DNA of 64,000 nucleotides from Vitrella brassicaformis (lineage: Eukaryota; Sar; Vitrellaceae). Positions 1-9,900 of this stretch are shown piece after piece. A model generated the notes under the pieces. It saw only the letters and a program-made list of their open reading frames with translations. It was not told where the DNA came from and searched no databases. Made by a program: the position numbers and the translations under genes. Positions within the stretch are counted from its first letter, which is position 1; every line of letters starts with the position of its first letter. The DNA lies in contig CDMY01000069.1 in assembly GCA_001179505.1 (NCBI GenBank), positions 26,571-90,570 on the forward strand. The letters run 5' to 3'.

Positions 1-497
1 GCCTGGCGCCGCTGCTCTTTGAGCTCCGCCTGGTGCTCGTCGCTCAGCGTCTGCAACTCAGTGGTCAGCTGACGCTTCAAACGATCCGCCTGCATTGCAC
101 CGAACCCACACCAAATGGATCAGACGGGTGTCGGCTGAGTGGGTGGGTTGGTGAGAGGGGTTACATACCTCTTGCTTGAGCTTTTCCTCTGACGCGACGG
201 CCCGTTCTTTGTCGAGTTTGAGCTGCTCGGCCTGGCGCCGCTGCTCTTTGAGCTCCGCCTGGTGCTCGTCGCTCAGCGTCTGCAACTCAGTGGTCAGCTC
301 ACGCTTCAAACGATCCGCCTGCATTGCACCGAACCCACACCAAATGGGTCAGACGGGTGTCGGCTGAGCGGGTGGGTTGGTGAGAGGGGCTACATACCTC
401 TTGCTTGAGCTTTTCCTCCGACGCGACGGCCCGTTCTTTGTCGAGTTTGAGCTGCTCGGCCTGGCGCCGCTGCTCGTGGTGACGCGTCTGCTCCTGC
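1..497 (-). repeat. 229-bp tandem exon-plus-intron duplication
   Basis: The same sequence begins at 1, 230 and 459, an exact 229-bp period. Each unit holds a 150-bp phase-0 exon coding a 50-residue coiled-coil block plus a 79-bp intron. The rightmost copy is truncated: its exon (493-398) keeps only the last 28 codons of the block preceded by a different start. Copies differ by single changes, for example KRELTT versus KRQLTT, so the duplication looks recent. More copies may exist left of the window. Confidence 0.9.
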
Positions 498-1329
498 ACA
501 GCACACATCAGCAGATAGTGCTGATGAGTGTATCCGTGTGTGACGGCGCCCTGACCTGCTTCAGCTGTCGCGTCGTCTCCTGATAGTTCTGCTCCAACAC
601 CGCAATCGACCTAGTCAGCTGCAGACAGGTAGGCAGTTGGGCAGGCAGGCAGGCAGCACACGGACGCCCATGGTTGATTGCTCGGAGACAAAAATTATGT
701 TGCTTGTATCTCTGTTCCCCCCAGGCGTGCAGTGCAAAGCAGACGTACCTTATTCTGTTCCTCCTTGAACACGTCAGCCTCCCGACGAGCTTGCCTGACC
801 GACCGGTCCACACCAGCAGCACATATATACCGGATGTATGCATGTGGCCTCCCAGGTATAGCTATAGCGACATCCATACATACCTCTGCTTATCGGCTGC
901 TGTCCTGAGGTCCTGTTCCATGGCCGAGATTGCGTGAATGCGGTCCTTCTCGCGATGCTCCAGCCGCTCGCACTTGGTCGTCAGGTCCTGACGCTCCAAC
1001 TCGTAACGGTGACAACTCTCCTGCACACATACACACACGCATGCATTGCATTGCATTGCATCCGCCGATGCGTTCGTCGTGTGCTGTGCGCGTGTCACAT
1101 GCCCGTGTGTGGTTACAGTACTGACCTCCAGCTTTCTCCTGAACTCTTCTGCGAGCCGCTTGGCACGCTGCACATCGGCCTGCAGCTCCTCCACACGACG
1201 GTCGAGGGCAAGACGGTCGTTAAGAGCAGATGGCGACAAGCGCCTTCCCAGCAAAGGATGCATGTGTATCATATGTTGCGGCGATATCCGCCAAGGCGGC
1301 CGTGGCGCATATGCTGCTGAATTCAGCAT
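1..1329 (-). CDS. Coiled-coil protein, 3' end beyond the window (partial)
   Basis: A multi-exon gene starts with an ATG at 1327-1329 and runs left off the window. Exon 1 (1329-1126) ends in a GT donor, and exon 2 is about 1020-884. Smaller exons follow near 770-740 and 610-560, then repeated exons at 493-398 and 318-169 and the next one from 89 leftward. The protein is highly charged heptad-type coiled coil, with stretches such as RRVEELQADVQRAKRL and QAEQLKLDKERAVASEEK. The 318-169 exon is exactly 50 codons in phase 0 and is repeated. No catalytic motif is visible. A structural or cytoskeletal role is only inferred from the coiled coil. The gene is divergent from a possible gene starting near 1.6 kb. 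The true start could lie in a further upstream exon. Confidence 0.65.
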
Positions 1330-1600
1330 TTTGTCAGCCTTTTAGACCCACGTTTTATGGCTGTTTGTTTTGCGGAAATACAAGCTCGCAAGCTCCCCAC
1401 AGAGATTCGAGAAGGCATACGGCGAGGAGGAGAATTGCAGAGCGCTCAACAGAGAGGCAAGTGAATGATTTTCGGTCTCGTGAGGGCCTAGCCGTGTTTG
1501 CTTGTGTTTACTTGTGTTGCTCGCTGCGGCCGAGAGATCCGCATGGCCGGCCATCCAAGACTAAGAAGACTTTCATCGTCATCGATGACGTCGGTGCGTA

Positions 1601-2109
1601 ATGACACTCGAAGAGGCGGGAGATCAGCTCATTCATGCAGAGAGAAGACGTGTCTGGCCTGCTACTGTATCTTGGCCGTGGGCGGTTGTCTTGGCCGTGG
1701 GCATCGCTATCGACGTTTTCACGACAGCATTTCAGTCATCGGCCACGACGGTGGCACAAAACGGCATGGCAGCAGCCATGCAGCGTGTGTCACTCATTAA
1801 CTTCCCACTCAGCAGAGTACAGCCATGTGTGAGGCCGGCGATTGGCAGCGGGACCGGGATGTGCACCCACGTGACGACAACAGTGACGTGCAGATCAACT
1901 ACCATGGTCTTCCTGAGCCAGTGGCTGGAGGAGGGCACTCAGGTCATGCTGCTGATGACGTCGGAGGGCATGTTGACGGCGCCGGCAGGACGACAAGTAT
2001 GTTCGAGGCCCGACTTATCGACGACACTCGGCTGGCTACAGGCACAACTGAGGATGAGTTCTTCGCGAGAAGGGGGTAAAGCTGGTACCTCAACCCATCG
2101 GTGGACGTT

Positions 2110-2151
<42 letters not shown>

Positions 2152-2495
2152 TGTGTGGCTCAGTGAGTTGGGCCAAGTTACGGCGACAGCGTCGTTGAGT
2201 GTGATCCATCCACAAGGGCCACTTGAACAACTCCATCAAGGTCCTCGGGCCATACCTCCCACAAACAGCACGTAAGCGGACACACACACCCACACGTGCG
2301 CGTCACAACACGCGCACGTGGCTGGCATGCACATCTGGGTGGTGTGTGGTTGTATTGATTGCAGCCCAGGCCGGGGGTTACCCAGAGGGCGGTGCGTTGT
2401 ATGCGCGGTGCCCCCAGACGGTCATCGCCAGGGAGGGCAAAACGCCTGCAAGATATGAGCACCACTGTGTTCGTTCTTCTCCGCCCATAAACTAA
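1601..2495 (+). CDS. Possible small single-pass membrane protein (uncertain gene model)
   Basis: The best-supported part is the 3' end. An exon reading LNNSIKVLGPYLPQTA (near 2217-2269) is followed by a GTAAG donor at 2270 and a TTGATTGCAG acceptor near 2365, then an exon ending at the TAA 2493-2495 and coding GGYPEGGALYARCPQ. Upstream, the frame from ATG 1601 contains a hydrophobic run (WPWAVVLAVGIAIDVF) that would be a membrane segment. The two parts can be joined in phase by an intron from 1943 to 2216, which contains a TC/GT microsatellite. I do not recognise the protein. The reading frame between 1830 and 2080 is ambiguous, since a competing frame is also open, so the middle of the gene may be wrong. 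Confidence 0.3.
2110..2157. repeat. Compound (TC)n(GT)n microsatellite
   Basis: About 24 bases of TC repeat are followed directly by about 22 bases of GT repeat. It lies in what I interpret as an intron of the possible gene at 1601-2495. Confidence 0.95.
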
Positions 2496-3136
2496 CTCGC
2501 CGGACGCTTGAGCTGTCTCGGCCTGCCTGATGTGTGCCACACACAATGCAAGGCAGAGACCGGTATGGTATGCACGCACATAATTGATGGTCGATTTCCC
2601 GGTGGATGCAGCCAGGATGCGGGGAGACTCAGACACGTGTGTTCTCTTGTGTCCTACTTCCGTGGTTGCGATGCATATCTGTGAAGTGGACTGGCGGGCG
2701 AATGTCTAGGAGAGTCCCACAAATATGAAATGCAGACAGCGATCTACAGACACATCAGACCTAGCCGCTCCACCCCTCTCTCGCTGCCACCCTGCCTTTG
2801 CCCTCCCTGCCACGTTCCCCGTATCTATCAGCCCCTCTTCCTGTCCATCCATCCGTCCATCCAACGTGTCTGCTCACCGAGGGGTTACCGAGTGAGTCGT
2901 GTGAACTCCTACCAACAGAACACACCGAATATGCGTCCCGAAAGAACAAACTGTACGTACGCTACGCATTGCAATGAAGCTGTCCATCCATCCATCAGCC
3001 AGTCAGCCAGTCAGTCATCAGTTATGAACACAAGACAGTCACCATGAATACAAGCCTGCCCCTCCCTCCCTCCCTCCCTGCCTTTATCGGTATCATTATC
3101 GGTATCGTTATCGGCTGCTGCTGGGGTATCCCGCCG
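2496..3136. other. Tail-to-tail spacer without a gene
   Basis: No convincing coding exon is seen on either strand. The stretch holds CCAT and CAGT simple repeats (for example near 2845-2865 and 2985-3015) and a CCCT run near 3060. It separates the 3' end of the possible plus-strand gene from the 3' end of the minus-strand gene ending at 3137. Confidence 0.55.
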
Positions 3137-6100
3137 TCAGCTCCTTGGTCGATGGTTGACGGTGCTGGCTCCTGGTCGATAGGCAGGGCTGCCCATGCCG
3201 CCGTGAGACTCCGAGAAGGGGGTTGGTCGGACGGATGGCCTGCGTTGGTGGTGGCGTGTGGTGGGTCGAGCAGCAGCGGGGCGGCTGTCTTGGTCGGGCA
3301 CCAGGTCGGGGTATTGCGTGCGGAGTTCTGCCGCTGTCGCAGGTGTCAGCAGCGCGGCCGGCCTCGACCAGTGATAGCCACCACCATCACTACCGCCAGA
3401 TGGCTGCTCGCCGCCCCCCATGTGGCCTGCCCTGTCTTCTGTCTGCACCGCTGCGTCGCGTGTCTCGACCGTGGCTGTGGCTGCGGCTTTGCCGAAAGGG
3501 ATGCCGGTCCTCTTGCAGACGTCGTGGCCGTAGGTGTCCAGCAGAAAGCGGCGCGTCGTGCTGCGATCGTAGCAGCAGCCGCAGCTGGCCGGGCACTTAA
3601 AGTAATGGACCCCATTTGGCCTGCCGTACTCCACCATTACACTCCAGCATGTGACGCACAAGACGACGCCGCAGCAGCTGCACTTGCAGGCCCAAGCGGG
3701 CTCTCATCCACACTGCATGGAAGCCACATGCAGAGTGCACCGGACCCTGCAGGGTGTGCGCTTCGGATTCCTCCTCACCTGCCAGGCGGCAGCAGGGTCA
3801 CTGACAGGGCCACATACATGGCTCCTTTGCGGCGCTACAGGCACTCTTGGAAGGCGGAAAGCTGGAACCTGCAAAAACGAACACGCGTTGTGTGCATGTT
3901 TGTATGTTTGTAAGTTTGTAAGTTTGGATGGATGGATGGATGGATACCTACTCGAGCAGCATGGTCTTGGCCCGCTCCTTCTCCAAGGCGATCTCCAACC
4001 ACACCGCACCTCTCGCACTGGGGCTGACGAGTAGGGCGTTCAACTCGTGCTACACACACAACAGACATGAACAGCCATACCTTCATTGCATGTGTGCCTT
4101 TCGTTTGTCTTGTATGCTGCTGATGGCTCCCCGCAGTCGCCAAATCTTCTCGCGCTCAGCGTCGTTGTAGTCGAAGAGATGCCTCTTGGCCGCCTCCACC
4201 AGCTCCCTAAGAACACTCTCTCGGCCGAGTCGGCGGCCGCTGGCTCTGAATGCCGACCCCTTCTGGTGTGCATCCACGTCAGAGATATAATTTATGTGGA
4301 TTGACCAAGGCATACATACACACATACGTTATGTGTGTGTGTCGCCTTCCTTATCTCAGTGCGGGGAGGTGAAATGTAATGAACCTCTTGGCGGCCTCCT
4401 TGTCCAGCCGCAGCCGTCTTGTCGGAGGCCCTTCCTGCAGCAGGCAGCCAGGCAGCCAACAACACATTGACACCAACCAACAGAGACGTAGACAGAGAAG
4501 GTGGCTGGTGCGTGTGATGACTGACTGGGTGACTGACTGACTCACCTGAACGTGTTGGTCGGGTTGCGAGCAGCGCCACGAAGACACGTGCCGTCATTCC
4601 TTTCCCTCCTGGTGTTGCGGCGGCGGCTCAGCAAATACGTCCATGGATATAAAATGTAGGCAACGATTGCCTACGGGCACGACAGGATGCCAGTCGACAC
4701 GAACATTGGGTACTCACGACAGTATTGCGAACGAGTGTCGACCCTCTGCAGCGCAAGTTTGGTCGATGAATCTGGTGCGTACCGTGCGGCGTCGCTTTTC
4801 CCTGACACACTCCTTCCCGTATCTTCCTGATTGTGTGGGCTTCGGCTTTGGTTGGGGAGGCACTGGGATGGGTGTACACATACACAAACACATACACAGG
4901 TGCGCAATCGTGCTCCCACGCTTGCCTACTCTGCCACGTTGGAGACGGCCACTCTCCGAGGAAGCACCACCAGTATTCTCTCCTCCTCTTCGGCCAAAGC
5001 CATCAAAATTGGCACCTGTGCATTCAATCAACAGATGCGCGCACACACACACACATACGTGTCTAAGCAAGTCAATCCGAATGCTTGGTTGGCGGTGCCT
5101 CAAAGAACACGGAGGAGCCTGCCGCGCGCACAAGAGAGAATGCATTGAAGGGGCTGGAGGAGGGAGGTATGTCAATGACACACCTTGGCGATGTCTGCAC
5201 GGGACGCAGGCTGTGTGAGTGCTGCAGCAGCCGGCGGCTCACGATGCGGCTGACGCAGACAGACAGACAGACAGATGGGAGTGTGTAAACGTGTCTGTCC
5301 ACGAAGACCCACCGGCGCACCCACCTGATGCTGTCGAGTGCCTTTGTGCAGTGCTCCTTATTGCCCCTGCTGCCCTCCTTCGCCTCGGCTTCGGCGGCCG
5401 CATTGTCAGAAAGCCGCTCCTGCATTTCCTCGACAGCGATCTCGTCAGCAGTGCCGTTCTGGACGACGACGGCCCTGTCAGGAGCCTTGGCCGATTGGGG
5501 GGTGTTGCTGTCGGCCGGTGGGGTGGCCTTGCCCTTGCCAAGCGATAGGGTGGCCTGCTTGACCTTTGGGGGACGGGCCGTCTTGGCCGCTGCCTCGTTG
5601 GCAGAGCCCTCTCCGCTGTCGGGCTTGGGCCTCCTCTCCCTCTGCCTGCCCCCATCAATCCCCCTGTTCCTCACGCCAGAATGAGACTTGTTCCTCTGCA
5701 CCCCCGCCACATCCTGCTGCCCTTGCTGCTGCAGCTGCTGGACTGGGATGGGTGTGGGGGGTGAGCCTACACGAGAGAGAAATAAGGGAAACGATGAACG
5801 TGATGTTGCACCACGGTGAGTGATCTACCATGGTGGCCATGGGGTGGCGCGGAGAGGCTCCTCAGGCGAGTGGCAGGCCGCTGGGCGTACTGCAAGAAGG
5901 TGCCGCTGACGGTCAGCTGCCAACCAGGAGGCGGCTCCATACGCACACCAGACAAACGGTGCACTAAGGCGGACACGGTGGCCGTGTGGTGCTCTACCAC
6001 ACAGCCGGCTGTGAGAGTGCTGCAGCAGCCGGCGGCCCACGATGCGGCTGACAGGAGACAGACAGACAGAGATGGGAGTGTGTAAACGTGTCTGTCCACG

Positions 6101-6309
6101 AAGACCCACCGGCGCACCCACCTGATGCTGTCGAGTGCCTTTGTGCAGTGCTCCTTATTGCCCCTGCTGCCCTCCTTCGCCTCGGCTTCGGCGGCCGCAT
6201 TGTCAGAAAGCCACTCCTGCATTTCCTCGACAGCGATCTCGTCAGCAGTGCCGTTCTGGACGACGACGGCCATGTCAGCAGTGCCGTTCTGGACGACGAC
6301 GGCCCTCAC
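3137..6309 (-). CDS. Multi-exon protein with Cys-rich C-terminal module; contains exons shared with the Sfi1-like gene
   Basis: Exons recognised on the minus strand include 5757-5324 (Lys/Ala/Glu-rich, ending TKALDSI), about 5268-5186, about 5005-4930 (with VPILMALAEEEERILVV), about 4437-4390, 4264-about 4090 (coiled coil, ESVLRELVEAAKRHLFDYND), about 4047-3950 (ELNALLVSPSARGAVW), about 3867-3785 and the last exon from about 3705 to the stop at 3137. The C-terminal exon carries closely spaced cysteines (CKCSCCGVVLCVTCW, then KCPASCGCC), a likely zinc-binding module of unknown type, followed by a disordered Pro/Ser tail. A second copy of the 5.3-kb exon lies at 6309-6125. The start is uncertain: a TTTATTTAG acceptor just upstream of 6335 suggests one more 5' exon. 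An in-frame stop after KAHMQ near 4085 leaves open that two genes are present. Function unknown. Confidence 0.5.
5219..5476 (-). repeat. Dispersed duplication, copy 1 (exon-intron-exon of Sfi1-like type)
   Basis: This stretch is nearly identical to 6018-6290 and, over roughly 110 bp (5222-5345), to 11824-11940 inside the Sfi1-like gene. It includes the end of one exon (TKALDSI), a whole intron with CAGA repeats and the start of the next exon (RIVSRRLLQHSHS). Intron retention shows DNA-level copying rather than a cDNA copy. Confidence 0.9.
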
Positions 6310-6310
6310 G
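5930..6310 (-). repeat. Dispersed duplication, copy 2 (mosaic of two Sfi1-gene segments)
   Basis: The right part (6018-6290) matches 5219-5476. The left part (about 5940-6005) matches about 10960-11022 of the Sfi1-like gene (frame HTATVSALVHRLSGVR versus HTATVSALEHRLSGVR). The junction directly abuts a sequence that matches 11811-11940, so two segments about 0.8 kb apart in the Sfi1-like gene are fused here. Confidence 0.85.
6241..6306 (-). repeat. 33-bp in-frame tandem repeat, two copies
   Basis: Copies start at 6241 and 6274. In the minus-strand frame the unit codes AVVVQNGTADM, so the duplication adds 11 residues without shifting the frame. It is absent from the otherwise similar copy at 5.4 kb. 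Confidence 0.85.
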
Positions 6311-6949
6311 ACGGCTTGAACGCCAAGAAGCTAAATAAAAGTAAAACGTGGCGCCAGCGTGGATCTTGTGGGAGGGCGGCTGGCGAAGAGAACAGGTGAA
6401 AAGGGGCAGAGATGGAGGAGAAAAACAGCACAAACTGTGTGGCAAATCTGATAGATTACATCGTCTCTGTCCCCGGCGAGAATTCTCGACACGGCGGTCA
6501 AATTCACGCGGAAAGGCACTGAGGCCACGTTTCGCTTGTCGAATTGACCACAGCTGACTTCCCACCCGTCACGCCATCCCGACAAGTCAGCTGAAAGCCT
6601 CCAAGGATGCTTGGATCTGTGGACTTATCCCAGGATGAGTTCAGGAGGCGTATCTCCGCCTGCTGGGTACTTCTACGTATGAATGCATGTCTGTCTGTCT
6701 GTCTGTCGTCAATGTGTGTATGCGGATGGACATGTGATGCACTCATGGATGGACGTATCTGTCAGTCGAATGAATGAATGCACCCACCAACATTTGTCGA
6801 CGAAACACCACAGAAGCTGTCGAAGCCATCTTTCTGTACACGCTTGCTACGGTAGTCAAATCCCAAGTGACCGCGTCAGAAGCAGAAACCGCCCACATCC
6901 CCCACCCCACCTTACAAACAATCCCGACCATCAGCCCACATCTACCTCC
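6311..6949. other. Spacer and probable 5' region of the 3.1-6.3 kb gene
   Basis: No convincing exon is visible apart from a possible short 5' exon near 6330-6580 on the minus strand, which lacks a clear ATG. Around 6685-6780 there are CTGT and GAAT simple repeats. The 3' end of the Sfi1-like gene follows at 6950. Confidence 0.4.
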
Positions 6950-9900
6950 CTATGACCACTGGTCATCCCTCAGACCGCCTGCGCCATTCTGTCGATGCTG
7001 ATGCTGCCTCGGCAGCTGCGATATCGGCGGCAACGGCATCGGCTCCCTCCGATATTCACGCCGACTACGATGGCTCGGGTACGAGCGCTGGGCTGACGCG
7101 CTCCTCTGCAAATGCTGACCGGGGCCTGGGCGAGGCTGCACACTGTCGGCCGATCGGACATTGGTGGACCGAGCTGCCACAGCTGCCAGGGTGGACTGAG
7201 CCGCCTCTGCGTGTTGCGAGGCCGCCATCATGGTGGACATGTCGGTGATGTTGCGCGACATGGCCTCCGTCGCAAAGGCGGTAGTGTCGTCACACCCGTC
7301 ATCGAAGCTCGCCGGGTGGAAGGGGACAGATGATGCTGGTCGAGCTGCCGGCCCGGCCGACTTGCTGACGATGCCGAGGCTGCCCCTGGACACCTCCTGG
7401 GGGCCCTCGCCCCTCACCTGACGCTCCAGGTGAGTCACCCAGACGGGCAGATAGACCAAGACGAAGTCAGCGAGTGTGTTGATGACTGTCTTGGAGAGGT
7501 GGTCCGAGAGCGACAGGCCGATGAGCACGGGTGAGGAGGGCGAGGAGGGGGAGTGCCGGAGGGAGGGGGGCAGCACGTCACACCAGTCCGGGTCAAAGTG
7601 ATCGGGGGGCCTTCTCGATGGCGACGCAGCTGCTGCAGCAGCTGCGACTGATGGGGCGTGGGGTCTGGGGTGTGAGAATGTGGGGGATTGCAGCCGGGCG
7701 GCCGCTGACCGGAGGGCCAGGAACAGCTGGTCGGAGCTGCCAGGGGCCAGGACGGAACCAACCTACACCCATCCACGCAGAGATAGATAGATACACTTGC
7801 ATTCCATGCCGTGTGCGGTGTGTGCTGTGGCCTTACGTCTTGCAGAAGATTTTCGAGTCTTGTCCTGGCTTTGTTCCACTTGGGGCTGTCCATCCGCAGC
7901 ACTGCCTCACTCGCCTTCCAGCGACACAGAGGCCACCTGTATGATATGCACACACGGCCAGTGGACCACATACACACACATAACTATATATATCCAAGTC
8001 CGCTCCGTCCCCAGTGTGTCACCCACTCGTTGTTACCTCTCCGGTGCGTCAGAGTATCGTCCCCTGTGCATGTTCCTTGCGGCCCTCCTCCAGCGCATGA
8101 TGGAGTCCTGCATCTGTTCACGCCACCAGGCCACGTCCATCAACACTCCCAGCGGGGGGAAACCCACACCACCACCACGAGCGTTAGACACCCCACGAGG
8201 CTCGTCCTGACACAAAGACCCGAGCAGGAACGACACACCCATGCCATGGATGGAATGAAGGAGGCCATTGGGTGCGTGCTGTTCCATTCCATTCCATGCA
8301 CCTGTTTCTTGATCCGCCCCCACATGATTTGCAGTGTCGGGTTGCGCCGCATGGCCTGCAGCCACCCCAGCCGGTCCAGCCACAGATGGTCGGCGGCATG
8401 CCGGTCCAGGAAATGGAGCGCACGCAGCTTCCTGCCCACGCCGCACAACCTGAATGCCATGATACGATACACACATAGCGAGTGGATGGATGGATGCGTC
8501 AGTCATCCGTCGATTCGATGGGGGCTGGGCTGCTGTGGCCTCACTTGTGGAGGGCGTCCTGCATGGCGCAAGTGCGGTTCATTGCGAGTCGCCTGGTCAG
8601 CAGGTACCTCAGTCGCTGCCTGTCGTGTGTCATGGCCTGCCAGGCACGCCATATGCGACGCAGCCGATCCTCCCGGTGGAACTGACTCACCACCTGCACA
8701 CATGACATGACACCCACCAATCCAATCCCTCTGCCAGAAACTGCATCTCCCCTCCACTGCATCTCCGCTCCAGTTACCTGGAGGAGCCTCTGGTGGTCTT
8801 TGGACATGCGGACATACTGCACCCAGACGCCCCATATGTGCCGCAAGCAGTGCTCCGACGCCATCCGACGCGCCTCGTCCGTCGAGCGACGCCGACGGCG
8901 GTGCCGCGCCGCCCAGCCCTGCCAGTGGTGCGTCCGTGTGCGCAACACCTGATACATTCATTGATCCATCCAGACATTTCGCCAGAAATCGTTGGGTGTG
9001 TGTGTAGGGGCTGACCTTGCGTTGCTGCATGTGTGCAAAGGATCGCTGTGCGTCCTGTTGGATGCGCCTTGAGTGGAGGGCGTGGAGGTGCATGGCGTCG
9101 AAGCATCTCCTCTGCAGCTGGTGTGCGTAGTGCACGTCGGTGAGCTGGGCGCACTTGAGCTGCATGGCTGTGAAGTGACGCCACATAGCGAAATAGGCTA
9201 CCACCGTCGACGATGCACGGCGGCGGAGGATCTATGAAAAGGGGCCAAGACAGAAGCTAGTATTTACATCTCTCTCTCTCTCTGTGTGTGTGTGTGCGTG
9301 TGTGTCTGGGTGGGCTGACCTGTTTGTTTCTCGTCTTTCGTTGTGTCCAGGCCCGCCACTCGCCGACCACGGCCGCCTTGAGGTGTGGCAGCCGAGCAGC
9401 TATGAAGGACGACGCCTTCCGACGCAACTGAAGCAAGGCACACAGACAGACAGACAGACAGACGTCCATGGCGTGGATGGTACGTGGGGCGTTCTGTCTG
9501 ATCGATGTCCATGTAACTAAGGTACCTGTGCCCTGGTGCGTGTCTGTTGTGCCCACGCTGCGACTGCGATGGCGAGCAGCTTCTCGTCAGACAGTATGCC
9601 CAGCTAATTGATACATTGATTACACACACGGAAATACGGACAGAGAGCGTATGTATGTCTGTGTGTGGTTGTGTGTGAGAGATGGGGTCTGCTTGGGTTG
9701 CCTACCCGCCTGTAGAGCTGCCGTCGCCGAGTCCACCACACCCACTGCTGCAGCGACTGCACAACACACACATACACACAAACGTGAACGCACCCCAGCA
9801 AATGTATGTTATGTTTCCTCAAGTGAGCCATCAGTGAGTGAGTGAGTAGCTCGGTCGGTCACCTTTCTGGCATTGTTGGCGGTTGTGTGCTTGACGAGTG

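Noticed and set aside
5219-6310. Mobile element explaining the dispersed copies
   Set aside because: No terminal inverted repeats, target-site duplications or transposase reading frame. The copied unit contains exons and an intron of a nearby gene, which favours segmental duplication or template switching.
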